From Enterovibrio norvegicus FF-33 (GTDB lineage Bacteria; Pseudomonadota; Gammaproteobacteria; Enterobacterales; Vibrionaceae), in contig NZ_AJYD02000038.1 in assembly GCF_000286835.2 (NCBI RefSeq), positions 1,096,259-1,160,258 on the forward strand: DNA of 64,000 nt, in the 5' to 3' direction. The translations under genes and the position numbers were made by a program. How positions within the stretch are numbered: the first letter of the stretch is position 1; every line of letters starts with the position of its first letter. Shown here one piece after another: positions 36,049-45,172 of the stretch. The notes beneath the pieces are model-generated. The model worked only from the letters and a program-made list of their open reading frames with translations, made no database searches and was not told the DNA's origin.

Positions 36049-37851
36049 TCAATGCATGAGTTTATTCACAAGCGCTTCAAAAGCCATTATTCGCTTCTCA
36101 GTAATAGCGATACTTTGCGCCCAGAAATCGACTTTTCCTAAGTTCACACCTAGGTGCTTTGTCGCCACGTCTTCTGCGCTCATGCGTCCGGTATCTTTCA
36201 AGAGCGACTTATAATCTTCATAGAAAGCTTCGCCTTTTTCTGCACGCTGAGCATAAACGCCTGTACTGAATAGATACCCAAACAGGTACGGATAGTTATA
36301 GAAGCTGATCTCGGCAATGCTGAAGTGAAGTTTACTCGCCCAGAACAGATCGTTTGGCTCTGATATGGCATCACCATACCAATTCTTCCACGTCTCTGAC
36401 ATTAGGTTGCGCAATTGCATCGGAGTGAGTTCACCTTGCTGTCGCTGCTCATAGAAAGCACGTTCAAATTCAAAGCGAACTGGAATGTTCAGCATGAGAG
36501 CAACGGCTGTTTGTGCCTCTTCCCAAAGCATTAACAATTTATCTTGATCGTTGGCAGCTTCTTCAAGCAAGGCATCACGCACGACGTTTTCCGCAAAGAT
36601 AGAGGCGGTTTCGGCCAGTGTCATTGGGTAATCAGTTTCAGCCAGCGGCATGTCTTTCATCACCCAGTTATGGAAAGCATGACCGAGTTCATGAGCAAGC
36701 GTGAGGACATCAGACATGCTGCCACCAAAACTCATGAATACCAGAGGTGTGCGTGTCTTAGGGATCTTGGTGCAATAGGCGCCCATGACTTTATTCGGCT
36801 GAGGAGCGGCATCAATTAAGCGTTGCTCAACCATCATGTCGACGAACTCTGCCATTTCACCGTTCACTGAATGGAAAGCGCGGCGAATAATCGCGATGGC
36901 TTCATTAAATGAGTAATTCGCTACCATAGCCTTGCCTTGTGGAGGCATGGCAGCCATTTCATCCCACGGTGCTAATTTGTCAGTACCAAACATCTTTGCC
37001 ATGGCTTTGGCAGCACGGCGGGAAAGCGCTTTGTGCTGCTCCGCCACATTCATCATGGCATTGAGTGTTTGTCGCTCGACGCGGCTTTCTTCTAGTGCTG
37101 GAGCGAGGAAATGCAGAGGTTGGGTGTGGCTACGCTTTTGATATTCGGTTAGGCGATTTCCAGCCAGCGCGTTGAGAATGGCTGCAAAGGTAATTTCCTG
37201 CTCTTCCATGGCGCAGTGAATCGCTCGCCAAGCAGGTTCTCGTCTATATCTGTCACCGCCATATAGCAAGCTGGCAGCTTGCGACAGTCCAATTTTTTCT
37301 TCGATACCATCTTCAAGTTTTAGGGTGACCTTTGCCGTCCCTGTTATGGCGTCGTAAAGTCTTCCCCATGCATTTTTGCCATCCACTTGCATCGCTGAAA
37401 GTAATTGCTCTTCAGGAACGGATAGGCGGAAAACACGATTTAGGCGTTGGCGAGAAAGACGAAATGCATGACGGTCATAGCTGCCTGAGTCATCGGCACC
37501 AGACATCACGGCGGCAAAAAAAACATCGTCGGAGGTTGATAACTGACTTTCAAACGGGCTAAAAGCTTGTGTAAGGGCTGACAGCATCACATCGGTTTTT
37601 ATGACCAAAGCTTTTGCTTGTTCGTTTGTAGCATCAATAGAAGACTGACAAGCCGCGTAATTGGACACAGACAGGATCAGGTTGTGGATGTTGTCGTGAA
37701 GCGTTAGTGCTTGTTGGCAGCTTTCTACCGAGTCGGCAGGTAGATTGGCAAACGACGCTAAATGTTGCTGACTAAGCTGAAGGTCATGAGAAATTGCAGG
37801 GTCTTGAAGGCTTTGATAAACGAATGAAAAATCCCAACTTGGCGCTGACAT
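36049..37851 (-). CDS. pepF: M3-family oligoendopeptidase F
   Basis: A cytoplasmic zinc oligopeptidase of 600 residues, cleaving short peptides. The zinc motif H-E-L-G-H is in L-A-H-E-L-G-H-A-F-H and a downstream glutamate in E-T-A-S-I-F-A-E-N supplies the third ligand. An N-terminal helical M3 part and a Y-S-F-N-E-A-I-A-I-I segment are as in the PepF/PZ group of gammaproteobacteria. Length is normal. It is monocistronic and shares a terminator with the opposite gene. Confidence 0.93.
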   Translation of the reverse strand: MSAPSWDFSFVYQSLQDPAISHDLQLSQQHLASFANLPADSVESCQQALTLHDNIHNLILSVSNYAACQSSIDATNEQAKALVIKTDVMLSALTQAFSPFESQLSTSDDVFFAAVMSGADDSGSYDRHAFRLSRQRLNRVFRLSVPEEQLLSAMQVDGKNAWGRLYDAITGTAKVTLKLEDGIEEKIGLSQAASLLYGGDRYRREPAWRAIHCAMEEQEITFAAILNALAGNRLTEYQKRSHTQPLHFLAPALEESRVERQTLNAMMNVAEQHKALSRRAAKAMAKMFGTDKLAPWDEMAAMPPQGKAMVANYSFNEAIAIIRRAFHSVNGEMAEFVDMMVEQRLIDAAPQPNKVMGAYCTKIPKTRTPLVFMSFGGSMSDVLTLAHELGHAFHNWVMKDMPLAETDYPMTLAETASIFAENVVRDALLEEAANDQDKLLMLWEEAQTAVALMLNIPVRFEFERAFYEQRQQGELTPMQLRNLMSETWKNWYGDAISEPNDLFWASKLHFSIAEISFYNYPYLFGYLFSTGVYAQRAEKGEAFYEDYKSLLKDTGRMSAEDVATKHLGVNLGKVDFWAQSIAITEKRIMAFEALVNKLMH

Positions 37852-37985
37852 GCCACTTTCCTCTTGCAGTTTGTATGGTGTTAACCATACCGCATGAAAG
37901 AGAATGAGAATACCTGTGGCAGTAATTCGCCAAGCTGGAAATATCGAATGATTCTAAATTTCAGAAAAACAGCCGTTTATGTGGA

Positions 37986-38174
37986 TTATACGTTTTCTTC
38001 AGTGCTGGCTTGTTCACTAGCAGTTGTATTTTCATCTACTGCTTCAGTTTCCAGTGCTAGCTTCTCACGGTCCGCTTTGGAAATGTATTTTGGCTTGTTA
38101 GAAGTATGCAACTTCGCGTTTTTCTTCTTCTCACGCTTCTTCAGCGTTTGAATCATTTTCTTTTTTCTGTTCAT
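37986..38174 (-). CDS. DUF2986 small basic protein
   Basis: A 62-residue protein starting M-N-R-K-K-K-M-I-Q-T-L-K-K-R with a very basic first half and an acidic second half, matching the DUF2986 pattern (K-A-K-L-H-T-S-N-K-P-K-Y-I-S-K-A-x-R). It is common in Vibrionaceae and Shewanellaceae; function unknown, possibly nucleic-acid binding. It stands alone upstream of the DUF3332 gene. Confidence 0.8.
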   Translation of the reverse strand: MNRKKKMIQTLKKREKKKNAKLHTSNKPKYISKADREKLALETEAVDENTTASEQASTEENV

Positions 38175-38508
38175 CGTCGGTGACCGTCAATTTTTTGAGG
38201 AGGGATTGTAAGGACAAACCACAAGGAGACTCAAGCATAATAAGTAAACTTGAAGATAATAGTATAAATAACGAGCAATCAAACAAATGCCCATGCATTC
38301 ACGCGGTGAATGAGTTGTGTGTTTTCATTGGCGTCAGGGTCCACTGTTGTGACTTGGTAACCCTCACTTAACCATCTTGACATTGCCCTTACAAAAACCT
38401 GTTAATTCACTGTTGCGTGCCACAGGTTCCTGCTTGATTTTCGATCTTTTCAAGTGAGAAATTCGCTGTATACTTCGCCAACTTTTTGAATTCACTGTGT
38501 GTAAAACG
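38175..38508. other. Intergenic region without a gene
   Basis: No supported reading frame. The right end holds the likely promoter of the DUF3332 gene at 38447-38474; the left end holds that of the DUF2986 gene. Confidence 0.5.
38447..38474 (+). promoter_or_regulatory. Likely sigma-70 promoter of the DUF3332 gene
   Basis: Extended -10 TG-TATACT (38469-38474) with a weak -35 TTTTCA 16 bases upstream; the predicted transcript would start near 38481, giving a leader of about 28 bases. Confidence 0.45.
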
Positions 38509-39030
38509 ATGAAAAAAATTGCGATTAAAGCTATTGCTGCTGCAGTACTGACTGTGTCTCTGACGGGTTGTATCGGTCAAATGGCAACGTCAGGTATGGT
38601 AATGAAAATGAACCTGACAGCTGTTGATAACCGTTATGCACGTGCAGGTCTTTATGTACTGATGAGCCCAGTTTATGGCGTTGCAGCTGCAGCCGACCTG
38701 TTTATCTTCAACTCTATCGAGTTTTGGACCGGCACAAACCCAATTTCTGGTAAATCTCCAGCAGTAGCAGACATGCCTGCGAACGCTGTTTTTCGTATCA
38801 ACCAGAAACTAGACAAAGATCTGACTACTGCGCCGATTAAAATTTCTGCGGCAGACGTTAAGCAAGTTAACGACAAATCTATCGAAATGTCTGTTGCCTA
38901 TGCTGATGGCACTACGCAGGTACTGCGCGGTGAGAAAGACGGTGAGATGGTTAACTTCTACCTGAACGATGAGTTCATCACGACTGTTTCTGTTGACGAA
39001 CTGAATGACTACGCGGCAAACCGCGTATAA
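38509..39030 (+). CDS. DUF3332 lipoprotein
   Basis: A 173-residue protein with signal peptide and lipobox L-T-G-C (Cys20-21 region). The segments V-D-N-R-Y-A-R-A-G-L-Y, L-F-I-F-N-S-I-E-F-W-T-G and N-P-I are typical of DUF3332, a family common in Vibrionales of unknown function. Start ATG 38509 is chosen over the in-frame GTG at 38497 for the signal peptide. Codon use is strongly biased, suggesting high expression; a hairpin follows the gene. Confidence 0.87.
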   Translation: MKKIAIKAIAAAVLTVSLTGCIGQMATSGMVMKMNLTAVDNRYARAGLYVLMSPVYGVAAAADLFIFNSIEFWTGTNPISGKSPAVADMPANAVFRINQKLDKDLTTAPIKISAADVKQVNDKSIEMSVAYADGTTQVLRGEKDGEMVNFYLNDEFITTVSVDELNDYAANRV

Positions 39031-39050
39031 TTTAGTTTGATTGACTAAAC

Positions 39051-39078
39051 AAAGCCTCGCCCCTATTGGCGAGGCTTT
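39051..39078 (+). terminator. Hairpin terminator of the DUF3332 gene
   Basis: AAAGCCTCGC and GCGAGGCTTT form a perfect 10-bp stem around 8 bases, followed by a weak T-rich tail. Confidence 0.7.
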
Positions 39079-39147
39079 GCTATTTGTGCTGTCTGAAGAC
39101 GCCACGATTATTTCTCGAAAGGAAGCGTCACTAAAGAGTAGAATAGC

Positions 39148-39498
39148 GTGCTTAAAATTCTCTACACATTGCCACCTTTTGTATCATTGGCTATCGCCAT
39201 TCTATTTGAAATCATGGCAACGTCCATGATGCCAAAGACGCAGTCGTTCACACAGCCAGTCACCACTGGTGTCGTGTTGTCCTGCTATGCTGTGTCGTTC
39301 TATCTGCTTTCCATTACGGTTAAAACCATGCCTTTGGGCATTGCTTATGCTATTTGGAGTGCTGCGGGAATTGTATTGGTGTCACTTGTCGCATGGCTTT
39401 GGCATGGTCAACAGCTTGATTTAGGTGCAATGTTGGGCATGGGCATGATCATTGCTGGCGTCGTGGTTATCAATCTCTTTTCAAGTGTCATGCATTGA
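39148..39498 (+). CDS. SMR-family multidrug efflux protein (EmrE-like)
   Basis: A four-helix drug/proton antiporter of 116 residues. The essential membrane glutamate is Glu21 in I-L-F-E-I-M-A-T-S; Y-A-V-S-F-Y-L-L-S, G-I-A-Y-A-I-W-S-A-A-G-I-V and the C-terminal G-M-I-I-A-G-V-V-V-I-N-L match EmrE. The usual L-M-K-x-S-x-G-F after helix 1 is M-M-P-K-T-Q-S-F here. Start is GTG. Substrates (quaternary ammonium compounds, dyes or guanidinium) cannot be separated by sequence. Confidence 0.93.
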   Translation: MLKILYTLPPFVSLAIAILFEIMATSMMPKTQSFTQPVTTGVVLSCYAVSFYLLSITVKTMPLGIAYAIWSAAGIVLVSLVAWLWHGQQLDLGAMLGMGMIIAGVVVINLFSSVMH

Positions 39499-39569
39499 AC
39501 TGATGACTGATGAGCTGATAGCGCGAAATGAAGCTCAGCATTGCTGAGAAGAAGCGGTACTTGGAAACG

Positions 39570-40520
39570 CTAGGGCTTGGTTTTTTCCGCTAGGCTTCGC
39601 GCAATATTGAGCAGTTCTGCAAAATCATAATCGCCTTCCTCATCCACCCATGACACGCCAACATTGTAATCAAGGGTGTAGGGGAGTCGTTTTTCAACCG
39701 CATATCTGTCTACCCTTTCTTTAAAACGGTCCAAAATATCCTTGGTATTGGCAATCGGTGTGTTGGTGAGCAGCACAGCAAATTTGTCACTTTCTAAACG
39801 CGCCAGCACATCAGAGTCACGAAAACCAAACGTCAACAATTCAGCAAAAAACATTAACGCATTGTCACCATCTCGATTACTTTGTAGTTGGTTAATCTGC
39901 TTGAGTCCCCGTACATCAAAATAAGCAAGTGAAGTCGGTGCGTTAAGGCGCTCGCACATGTTTAGGCTGTTTTGTGATAGCACCTGAAAGCCATGTGCAT
40001 TGAGAAGGCCAGTTAGCTGATCTTGTGTGGTCAGTTGGATCGCATGTAACTCGCTCTGCACCAAATCGGCGATGTCTTTAAAACACTGAATGTCATAGTC
40101 GTCGAAACCTCGCGGTTCATCATCCATGATACTTAGTGTGCCCAAAACAGTGCCATTGGCGTGCTTAATGGGATAGCCAGCATAAAAGTGAATATTTGGC
40201 TCAGCGGTAACTAACGGATTGTCACTAAAGCGAGGGTCTGCAAGTGCGTTGTTCACGATGAAAGGCTTTGAATCTAAAATCGTATGCGCACAGAAGGATA
40301 TATCTCGTGGGATCTCTTGGCTAAAGGGCCCGATACATGATTTCATCCATTGCCTGTTGGCGTCGATAAAGCTAATAGCAGTTACCTTAGTAGCAAACAT
40401 CTGGCTTGCTAGTCTGGAAAGCCTATCGAATCGCTCGTCGGCGCTGGTATCGAGAATATTAAGTTTCTCTAAAGATTGCAGTCTGAGGGCTTCATCTTTT
40501 GGCAGCGCGGGCTTTTTCAT
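39570..40520 (-). CDS. GAF-domain protein with degenerate GGDEF domain
   Basis: A cytoplasmic protein of 316 residues: GAF domain (about 20-160, with F-C-A-H-T-I-L and Y-A-G-Y-P-I) followed by a GGDEF-fold domain (165-316) that keeps D-Q-L-T-G-L-L-N but has E-S-D-K-F (243-247) in the signature position. Cyclase activity is unlikely. The family with a GGDEF signature is frequent in vibrios as redox or ligand-sensing diguanylate cyclases. ATG 40520 is preferred to the in-frame TTG two codons upstream. It lies 119 bases downstream of a chemoreceptor gene in the same direction. Confidence 0.88.
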   Translation of the reverse strand: MKKPALPKDEALRLQSLEKLNILDTSADERFDRLSRLASQMFATKVTAISFIDANRQWMKSCIGPFSQEIPRDISFCAHTILDSKPFIVNNALADPRFSDNPLVTAEPNIHFYAGYPIKHANGTVLGTLSIMDDEPRGFDDYDIQCFKDIADLVQSELHAIQLTTQDQLTGLLNAHGFQVLSQNSLNMCERLNAPTSLAYFDVRGLKQINQLQSNRDGDNALMFFAELLTFGFRDSDVLARLESDKFAVLLTNTPIANTKDILDRFKERVDRYAVEKRLPYTLDYNVGVSWVDEEGDYDFAELLNIARSLAEKTKP

Positions 40521-40639
40521 AAGCAATCCAATGCAATGGCGTTTTCATTACTATAGTCGATGGAAATACCTTTGCATCGGATTGCTAAACTCGCTCGCTG
40601 AACGGCGAAAAAGACCAGCGAGCGTATGTCGTTGATAAC

Positions 40640-42613
40640 TTACGCACTTGCCCATTGGCTTTGTGTCATGTTCATTGTCCCGTCAATCTTTGGTGTGCTG
40701 GGCGTTTCTGAATGCGATTTTCCTCGCTCGCCCGTAAATGTACCAACCAGTCGGTCGAGCTCATTGGCTAGCTGTTCAATGGCGCTGGCAGAGTGGTTGG
40801 ATTTTTGAGCCGCCGATGCAGTCTGTCCGGCAAGCTCAGCGATAACCACAATATTACGATCAACGCTGTCGGTCACCATGGTTTGCTCTTCAGAGGCGGT
40901 GGCAATTTGCATATTCTGGCCTGCAATGTCTTCAATTTGCTCGACCATGGCACTCATTACTGCAGCGCCTTCACGTGATTGATTGACACTTATTGTTGCC
41001 ATGTTACTGCTTTCATTCATTACGCTGACGCTATGGCGGATCCCTGATTGTAGTTGCTCGATGATCTTGGTTATTTCATCCGTCGAGTGGTGTGTTTTCA
41101 TCGCAAGTTCGCGAACTTGATCGGCAACCACGGCAAAGCCTCTTCCTTGCTCTCCGGCTCGCGCAGCTTCGATAGCAGCGTTTAATGCGAGAAGATTGGT
41201 TTGATCAGTAATGGAGCGTATCACGTCAATCACTGAGCCAATTTCTTCACTGTCTGCATTCAGTCTTTGCATGTTGTCACTGGCACTGCGCATGCTTTCA
41301 GACAGTTCTGTCGCCTTCACGGAGGTTTCACTGTTCACATCACGTCCTGTTTGCGCAGAGGTTTGTAATTCTCTGGCAACACTTGCCGCGCGTGCAACGC
41401 TCTGAGCGATTTCTCGGCTGGTCGCCGTCATTTCATTCATTGCAGTAGACACTGAATCCGACTCTGCTCGCTGTTTTTCAGCATTATCAGCAGTAGATCC
41501 TGCCATCACTAAACTGTGTCGCGCATTGGACGATAGTTCAGATGAAATACCTGCAATTTTTTCCATGGTGTGTTGTAGGTTGGCAATAAAACGATTGAAG
41601 TTGGTCGCCAGTTGCGAAAGTTCATCGTCGCCGGGCAATTGCATACGTACATCCAGTGAACTGTTGCCCTTGGCTATGTTTTTCATTAACTGATTGGCCA
41701 CCGAAATCTTGTGGGTGACATGGCGGATAATAAACGCTAACGAAAGGCAAACAATGATGGCCAGTGTGCCACCAACAAGGGTTAGACGCGTTGTGACTTG
41801 ATGTTCACGTTGATCAATGGCGTGCACTAAGTTCTCGCTAAGTGACTTCATCTGCGCTTCTGTCTCTCTCACCGAAGCTCTCAAGCTACCGTGTAAACCT
41901 TCTTGTGGTGTCAAACCAATATCCTGCAGGCTGGTCGCCAACGAATTAAAGGCTTTGTGATAATCACCTAGAGAGGTTTCCATCAAAAGGCGATGACTTG
42001 ATGGTATTTCGCTGCTGGCAATGACTAAGCCAACGTTACTCATCTGCGCATTAAACTCGTCGATGTATTTCACATCAGAACGGAGCAGAAAGTCCTTTTC
42101 ATGACGACGGAGCATCAGCAGCATTTTGTAAATGGTATCGTCTTGGATGCGCTGAATGGCTTGTTCGACGCGATGAGATGCTGTGCGTGCTATGCCTTGT
42201 AACCCACTGTCATACTCGACGCCCACATTGACGCGTTGTGCGATCAAAGAGTCAAAATCTCGTTGGTAATTGTCGAGTTTCAACATCATGTCGTTGATGG
42301 CTTCTCTGCCGGGCATGTCGAGGACCGTTAACTTGTTCAATGCAGCAGAAAGCGTTGCTCTTAGTGCCCTATATTCCGCGTCAAATTTGTCTTTGTACTT
42401 CACATCATTCCGCGCCATGAAATCTTTCTCATGTCGGCGAAGCATCAACACTGATGTCTGACTCTTCAGTATATCGACGGATGCACTATCTAGCGTTTCA
42501 AGCTCTTTAAATGACGACTGAAAAGTGATCGAAAACACGATAACGGATGTCAAAATCAAAAGAACAATACTACTCAGTTGTGCTTTGATGGTTCGAGGAA
42601 GGGGCTTACGCAT
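40640..42613 (-). CDS. Methyl-accepting chemotaxis protein with HBM sensor domain
   Basis: A chemoreceptor of 657 residues: helix 1 (about 11-32), periplasmic helical bimodular (HBM) domain, helix 2 (about 285-305), HAMP, and a signalling hairpin with the conserved tip [16 protein letters not shown]. The two modules carry near-identical words ([10 protein letters not shown] at 57-66 and 167-176), 110 residues apart. Such domains bind organic acids such as TCA intermediates in known cases; the ligand here is unknown. Start ATG 42613 has AGGAG at 5 bases; a longer frame upstream is not conserved-looking. Confidence 0.94.
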   Translation of the reverse strand: MRKPLPRTIKAQLSSIVLLILTSVIVFSITFQSSFKELETLDSASVDILKSQTSVLMLRRHEKDFMARNDVKYKDKFDAEYRALRATLSAALNKLTVLDMPGREAINDMMLKLDNYQRDFDSLIAQRVNVGVEYDSGLQGIARTASHRVEQAIQRIQDDTIYKMLLMLRRHEKDFLLRSDVKYIDEFNAQMSNVGLVIASSEIPSSHRLLMETSLGDYHKAFNSLATSLQDIGLTPQEGLHGSLRASVRETEAQMKSLSENLVHAIDQREHQVTTRLTLVGGTLAIIVCLSLAFIIRHVTHKISVANQLMKNIAKGNSSLDVRMQLPGDDELSQLATNFNRFIANLQHTMEKIAGISSELSSNARHSLVMAGSTADNAEKQRAESDSVSTAMNEMTATSREIAQSVARAASVARELQTSAQTGRDVNSETSVKATELSESMRSASDNMQRLNADSEEIGSVIDVIRSITDQTNLLALNAAIEAARAGEQGRGFAVVADQVRELAMKTHHSTDEITKIIEQLQSGIRHSVSVMNESSNMATISVNQSREGAAVMSAMVEQIEDIAGQNMQIATASEEQTMVTDSVDRNIVVIAELAGQTASAAQKSNHSASAIEQLANELDRLVGTFTGERGKSHSETPSTPKIDGTMNMTQSQWASA

Positions 42614-42940
42614 GAACTCTCCTGTTTTATCGTAAGTTGCGCTTTTACTGCATCGACCGCCAAATGAAATATGTTTCCTATACATTGCTGTATTAAATAT
42701 AGGACAGCTTTTGTGTGCCTCACATAAATTGTTGCAAAAATATTACAGCATCATTTGTTAACGCGATGTCGTCCAGTCGGTGTGAGGAAGGAGGGAGGCA
42801 ACGGTGGAGATTGAAGTGAACAAATGTTCGACTTTTAACGTATTGGCACTTCGTGTATGGGCAACTATGTTTATAGAAAGAAGTGAATAAAAAGAAGAAT
42901 TTGTATCGAGATACATTTATACAATCATAGAGAGGTCACC
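42614..42940. other. Intergenic region between divergent genes
   Basis: No gene seen. TGTATC-GA-GATACA at 42902-42915 is a perfect 6-base inverted repeat about 25 bases before the ATG of the next gene and may be an operator. Confidence 0.5.
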
Positions 42941-43255
42941 ATGAAGAAAGTACTAATCGCGATGAGTATGCTTGCTGCTTCGTCGACAGCTTTCGCTGGT
43001 ACGATGAACGATGACGTGGATATGCGTGTCACTGCTGTCGGTCAGGGCGCTTGGGTTCAGGTGCTACAAAATGGTGCGCCAGTTGAAGGCGCGACGGTCA
43101 CTTTATCAGGCTCGTTGGGAGAGCATGTTACACCAGAAAATGGGAGGGTATTTGTCATGACTGAAGCCCCATTCACGCGTACAGGCGTGTTTACGGCCAT
43201 GCTAGAAAATGGCAACGAGATACAACGATCGATTGTGATCCCGCGCGATCATTGA
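42941..43255 (+). CDS. Small periplasmic protein, Ig-like, unknown function
   Basis: A 104-residue protein with a clear signal peptide (cleavage after A-F-A, about residue 19). The mature part reads as a small beta-sandwich with Q-V-L-Q-N-G-A-P-V-E-G-A-T-V-T-L, the pattern of carboxypeptidase-regulatory or Big domains, and no cysteines. GAGAGG precedes the ATG. It is monocistronic with a terminator after it. Function unknown; a chaperone-like or adaptor role is only a guess. Confidence 0.7.
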   Translation: MKKVLIAMSMLAASSTAFAGTMNDDVDMRVTAVGQGAWVQVLQNGAPVEGATVTLSGSLGEHVTPENGRVFVMTEAPFTRTGVFTAMLENGNEIQRSIVIPRDH

Positions 43256-43294
43256 TGTCATGATCTACACACGATAAACGAATGATATATATCT

Positions 43295-43319
43295 AAAATC
43301 CTGCAAAGAGCAGGATTTT
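43295..43319. terminator. Bidirectional terminator
   Basis: AAAATCCTGC-AAAGA-GCAGGATTTT between convergent genes, with T on both sides of the 10-bp stem. Confidence 0.88.
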
Positions 43320-43326
43320 TACTTTG

Positions 43327-43620
43327 TCAGTAGAATGATTTGTTGACCACGTAACATTGCTCATAGCCATCTTCCCAGCCTTCAGCATACCTTTCTTCTT
43401 TAAACATACGTTCAGGGTCTTTGCGAAAGCCATCTTTAATCGTTTTTGCAGCGGTAACTTTGCTGTGACACCCATCGTCATAGCCTTCTAAATATGGCGT
43501 AGCGAAGCCTAAATTGGAAAGCTGATCATGGCGTGTTGTTGAGCATGCGCTTAGAGCGAATGCTATGGCAATCACACTGACAATACTTACTGGCTTCTTT
43601 GTTGTTTTGAAGGCTTTCAT
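43327..43620 (-). CDS. Small lipoprotein, unknown function
   Basis: A 97-residue lipoprotein: signal peptide with lipobox L-S-A-C, then a mature part with paired G-Y-D-D-G-C and G-W-E-D-G-Y-E-Q-C motifs, suggesting one disulfide. ATG 43620 is chosen because GAGG lies 9 bases upstream; the longer frame to 43833 lacks this and would hide the signal peptide. It is divergent from an alpha/beta-hydrolase gene. Confidence 0.72.
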   Translation of the reverse strand: MKAFKTTKKPVSIVSVIAIAFALSACSTTRHDQLSNLGFATPYLEGYDDGCHSKVTAAKTIKDGFRKDPERMFKEERYAEGWEDGYEQCYVVNKSFY

Positions 43621-43840
43621 GTCAAACATCCTCTTACTGACATTATGCGCATTGATACATAGCAACAGGTTACATTTGATGTCATTGCCATTCTGTCTCA
43701 AAAGCAAGCGGATGTGTAAAGTCTCCTTTTCGGCACATATTAGTTTCGGCCCGATGGAATCGAATATTGGGGTTAGCGGTCTATTCTTAGAACACTTATT
43801 TATGCGCTTGGAAGACAAGCAAGAGAAGGACAAAGGCTTA

Positions 43841-44629
43841 ATGAAAAAAAGGATGTTGGCGCTGATCTGTTTGATAATGTGTTGGTCGATTTATGCTGCA
43901 ACAAAGACTGAAAATGAAGGTAGTGCGCCAAAACAAATGTCAGAGGATGTTCGTGTACCCCAAAAAATATCGGGTAATCCTTTGTCAGCGCATCGTGTGA
44001 TATTTATTCATGGCTCACCGGGTAGCAAAGAAGCGTATGACGATTATTTAAATCATCCTTCTTTACAGCAAATCGAACTGGTCTCTGTGGACAGGCTGGG
44101 CTTCGGCCAATCTTCAATGCCGGTTGAGACTAGCTTGAAAAAGCAAGCTGAATCCTTGTTGCCTTTGCTTCTAGATAACAAGAATACCTTGCTTGTTGGG
44201 CATTCATTAGGCGGACCAATAGCGTTGCAATTAGCGTTACTCGCGCCGGAACATGTTGATAGCTTATTGCTGATTGCGTCGGCGTTTGATCCAAAGCTGG
44301 AATCACCAAAGTGGTATAACTATATCGCCGACACACAATTGGCTACGTGGCTAGTTCCTGACGACATGTTGCGCTCCAATGCCGAGATGATGGTATTGGA
44401 ACATGAGCTAGAGAAACTCGCTGCACAGGATTGGGCGTCGTTAACCATGCCTATTGTTTTGGTTCATGGCGCAGACGACGATCTGGCTGATCCGGGGAAC
44501 TCTTACTTCGCAAAACAACGTTTACCTAACGCCAGTTTGAAAATGCTTAACAATGAAGGGCATTTCGTGTTGTGGCAAAATGTTCCGTTATTAGTGAATG
44601 AAATCAAAGCGATGATTGAGATACATTGA
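43841..44629 (+). CDS. Exported alpha/beta-hydrolase
   Basis: A hydrolase of 262 residues with a signal peptide or membrane anchor (4-20). The nucleophile elbow G-H-S-L-G-G-P and oxyanion motif H-G-S-P-G-S, followed by late D-D-D-L-A-D and N-E-G-H-F motifs, give a Ser-Asp-His triad. Specificity is unknown. Start ATG 43841 is chosen (signal peptide, purine-rich upstream); the open frame starting further upstream at 43565 crosses the divergent promoter region. Confidence 0.85.
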   Translation: MKKRMLALICLIMCWSIYAATKTENEGSAPKQMSEDVRVPQKISGNPLSAHRVIFIHGSPGSKEAYDDYLNHPSLQQIELVSVDRLGFGQSSMPVETSLKKQAESLLPLLLDNKNTLLVGHSLGGPIALQLALLAPEHVDSLLLIASAFDPKLESPKWYNYIADTQLATWLVPDDMLRSNAEMMVLEHELEKLAAQDWASLTMPIVLVHGADDDLADPGNSYFAKQRLPNASLKMLNNEGHFVLWQNVPLLVNEIKAMIEIH

Positions 44630-44765
44630 GTTATTGGTATGAAAGTAGAGCAAGGATAGGAAGGCGAGAGTGTAAATATCTGTAAAGTACACTTGAAAAT
44701 TGAGCGCGAGAGGCGCATTTTAACAGTATTGAAGCCAACTCGATTTTAATCCACGGGGAATTTAC

Positions 44766-45035
44766 ATGAGACAAATCCTGATCGGTGTGGTGACGCTTAT
44801 TTTAGGCTTCTTTACGTTAATGTTTGCTGCGGTGTTTGGTTTGATCGTTTCAATTAGCGCTTTGATCGCCAAACCTTTCATCATGAAAAAGCTACGCAAA
44901 GTTCAAGCGGAACAAGCGAATTTGTACCAGCAAAAGCATGAACAGCCCATTGAGCAAACGCCTTATGGCCCTAAACAGCGTCATCAAGGTCAAACTATTG
45001 ATGGTGATTATCACGACGTCACTGATAATCGTTAG
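44766..45035 (+). CDS. Small membrane protein, unknown function
   Basis: An 89-residue protein with one long or two short hydrophobic helices (about 4-37), then a basic, glutamine-rich cytoplasmic tail ending in T-I-D-G-D-Y-H-D-V. This IDGDY/IEGEY-like tail is seen in several small inner-membrane proteins of gammaproteobacteria. GGGGAA precedes the ATG. A strong terminator follows. No function assigned. Confidence 0.68.
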   Translation: MRQILIGVVTLILGFFTLMFAAVFGLIVSISALIAKPFIMKKLRKVQAEQANLYQQKHEQPIEQTPYGPKQRHQGQTIDGDYHDVTDNR

Positions 45036-45048
45036 TCAAAAATTCGAT

Positions 45049-45076
45049 AAAAACGCCGCTGTTTAGCGGCGTTTTT
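45049..45076 (+). terminator. Terminator of the small membrane protein gene
   Basis: AAAAACGCCGCT-GTTT-AGCGGCGTTTTT, 12-bp stem followed by T-rich sequence. Confidence 0.92.
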
Positions 45077-45172
45077 GTTTTGGATGTTTTAACGTGTTGA
45101 TTTTATGCCATTGTTGGCTTTATAAGTGGCAAGCCCTTTAAAATGGTGCGTCGGGGGACTTATGCCTCGCAG

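Noticed and set aside
43565-43840. 92-codon extension of the alpha/beta-hydrolase
   Set aside because: Crosses the divergent promoter region and overlaps the opposite lipoprotein start.
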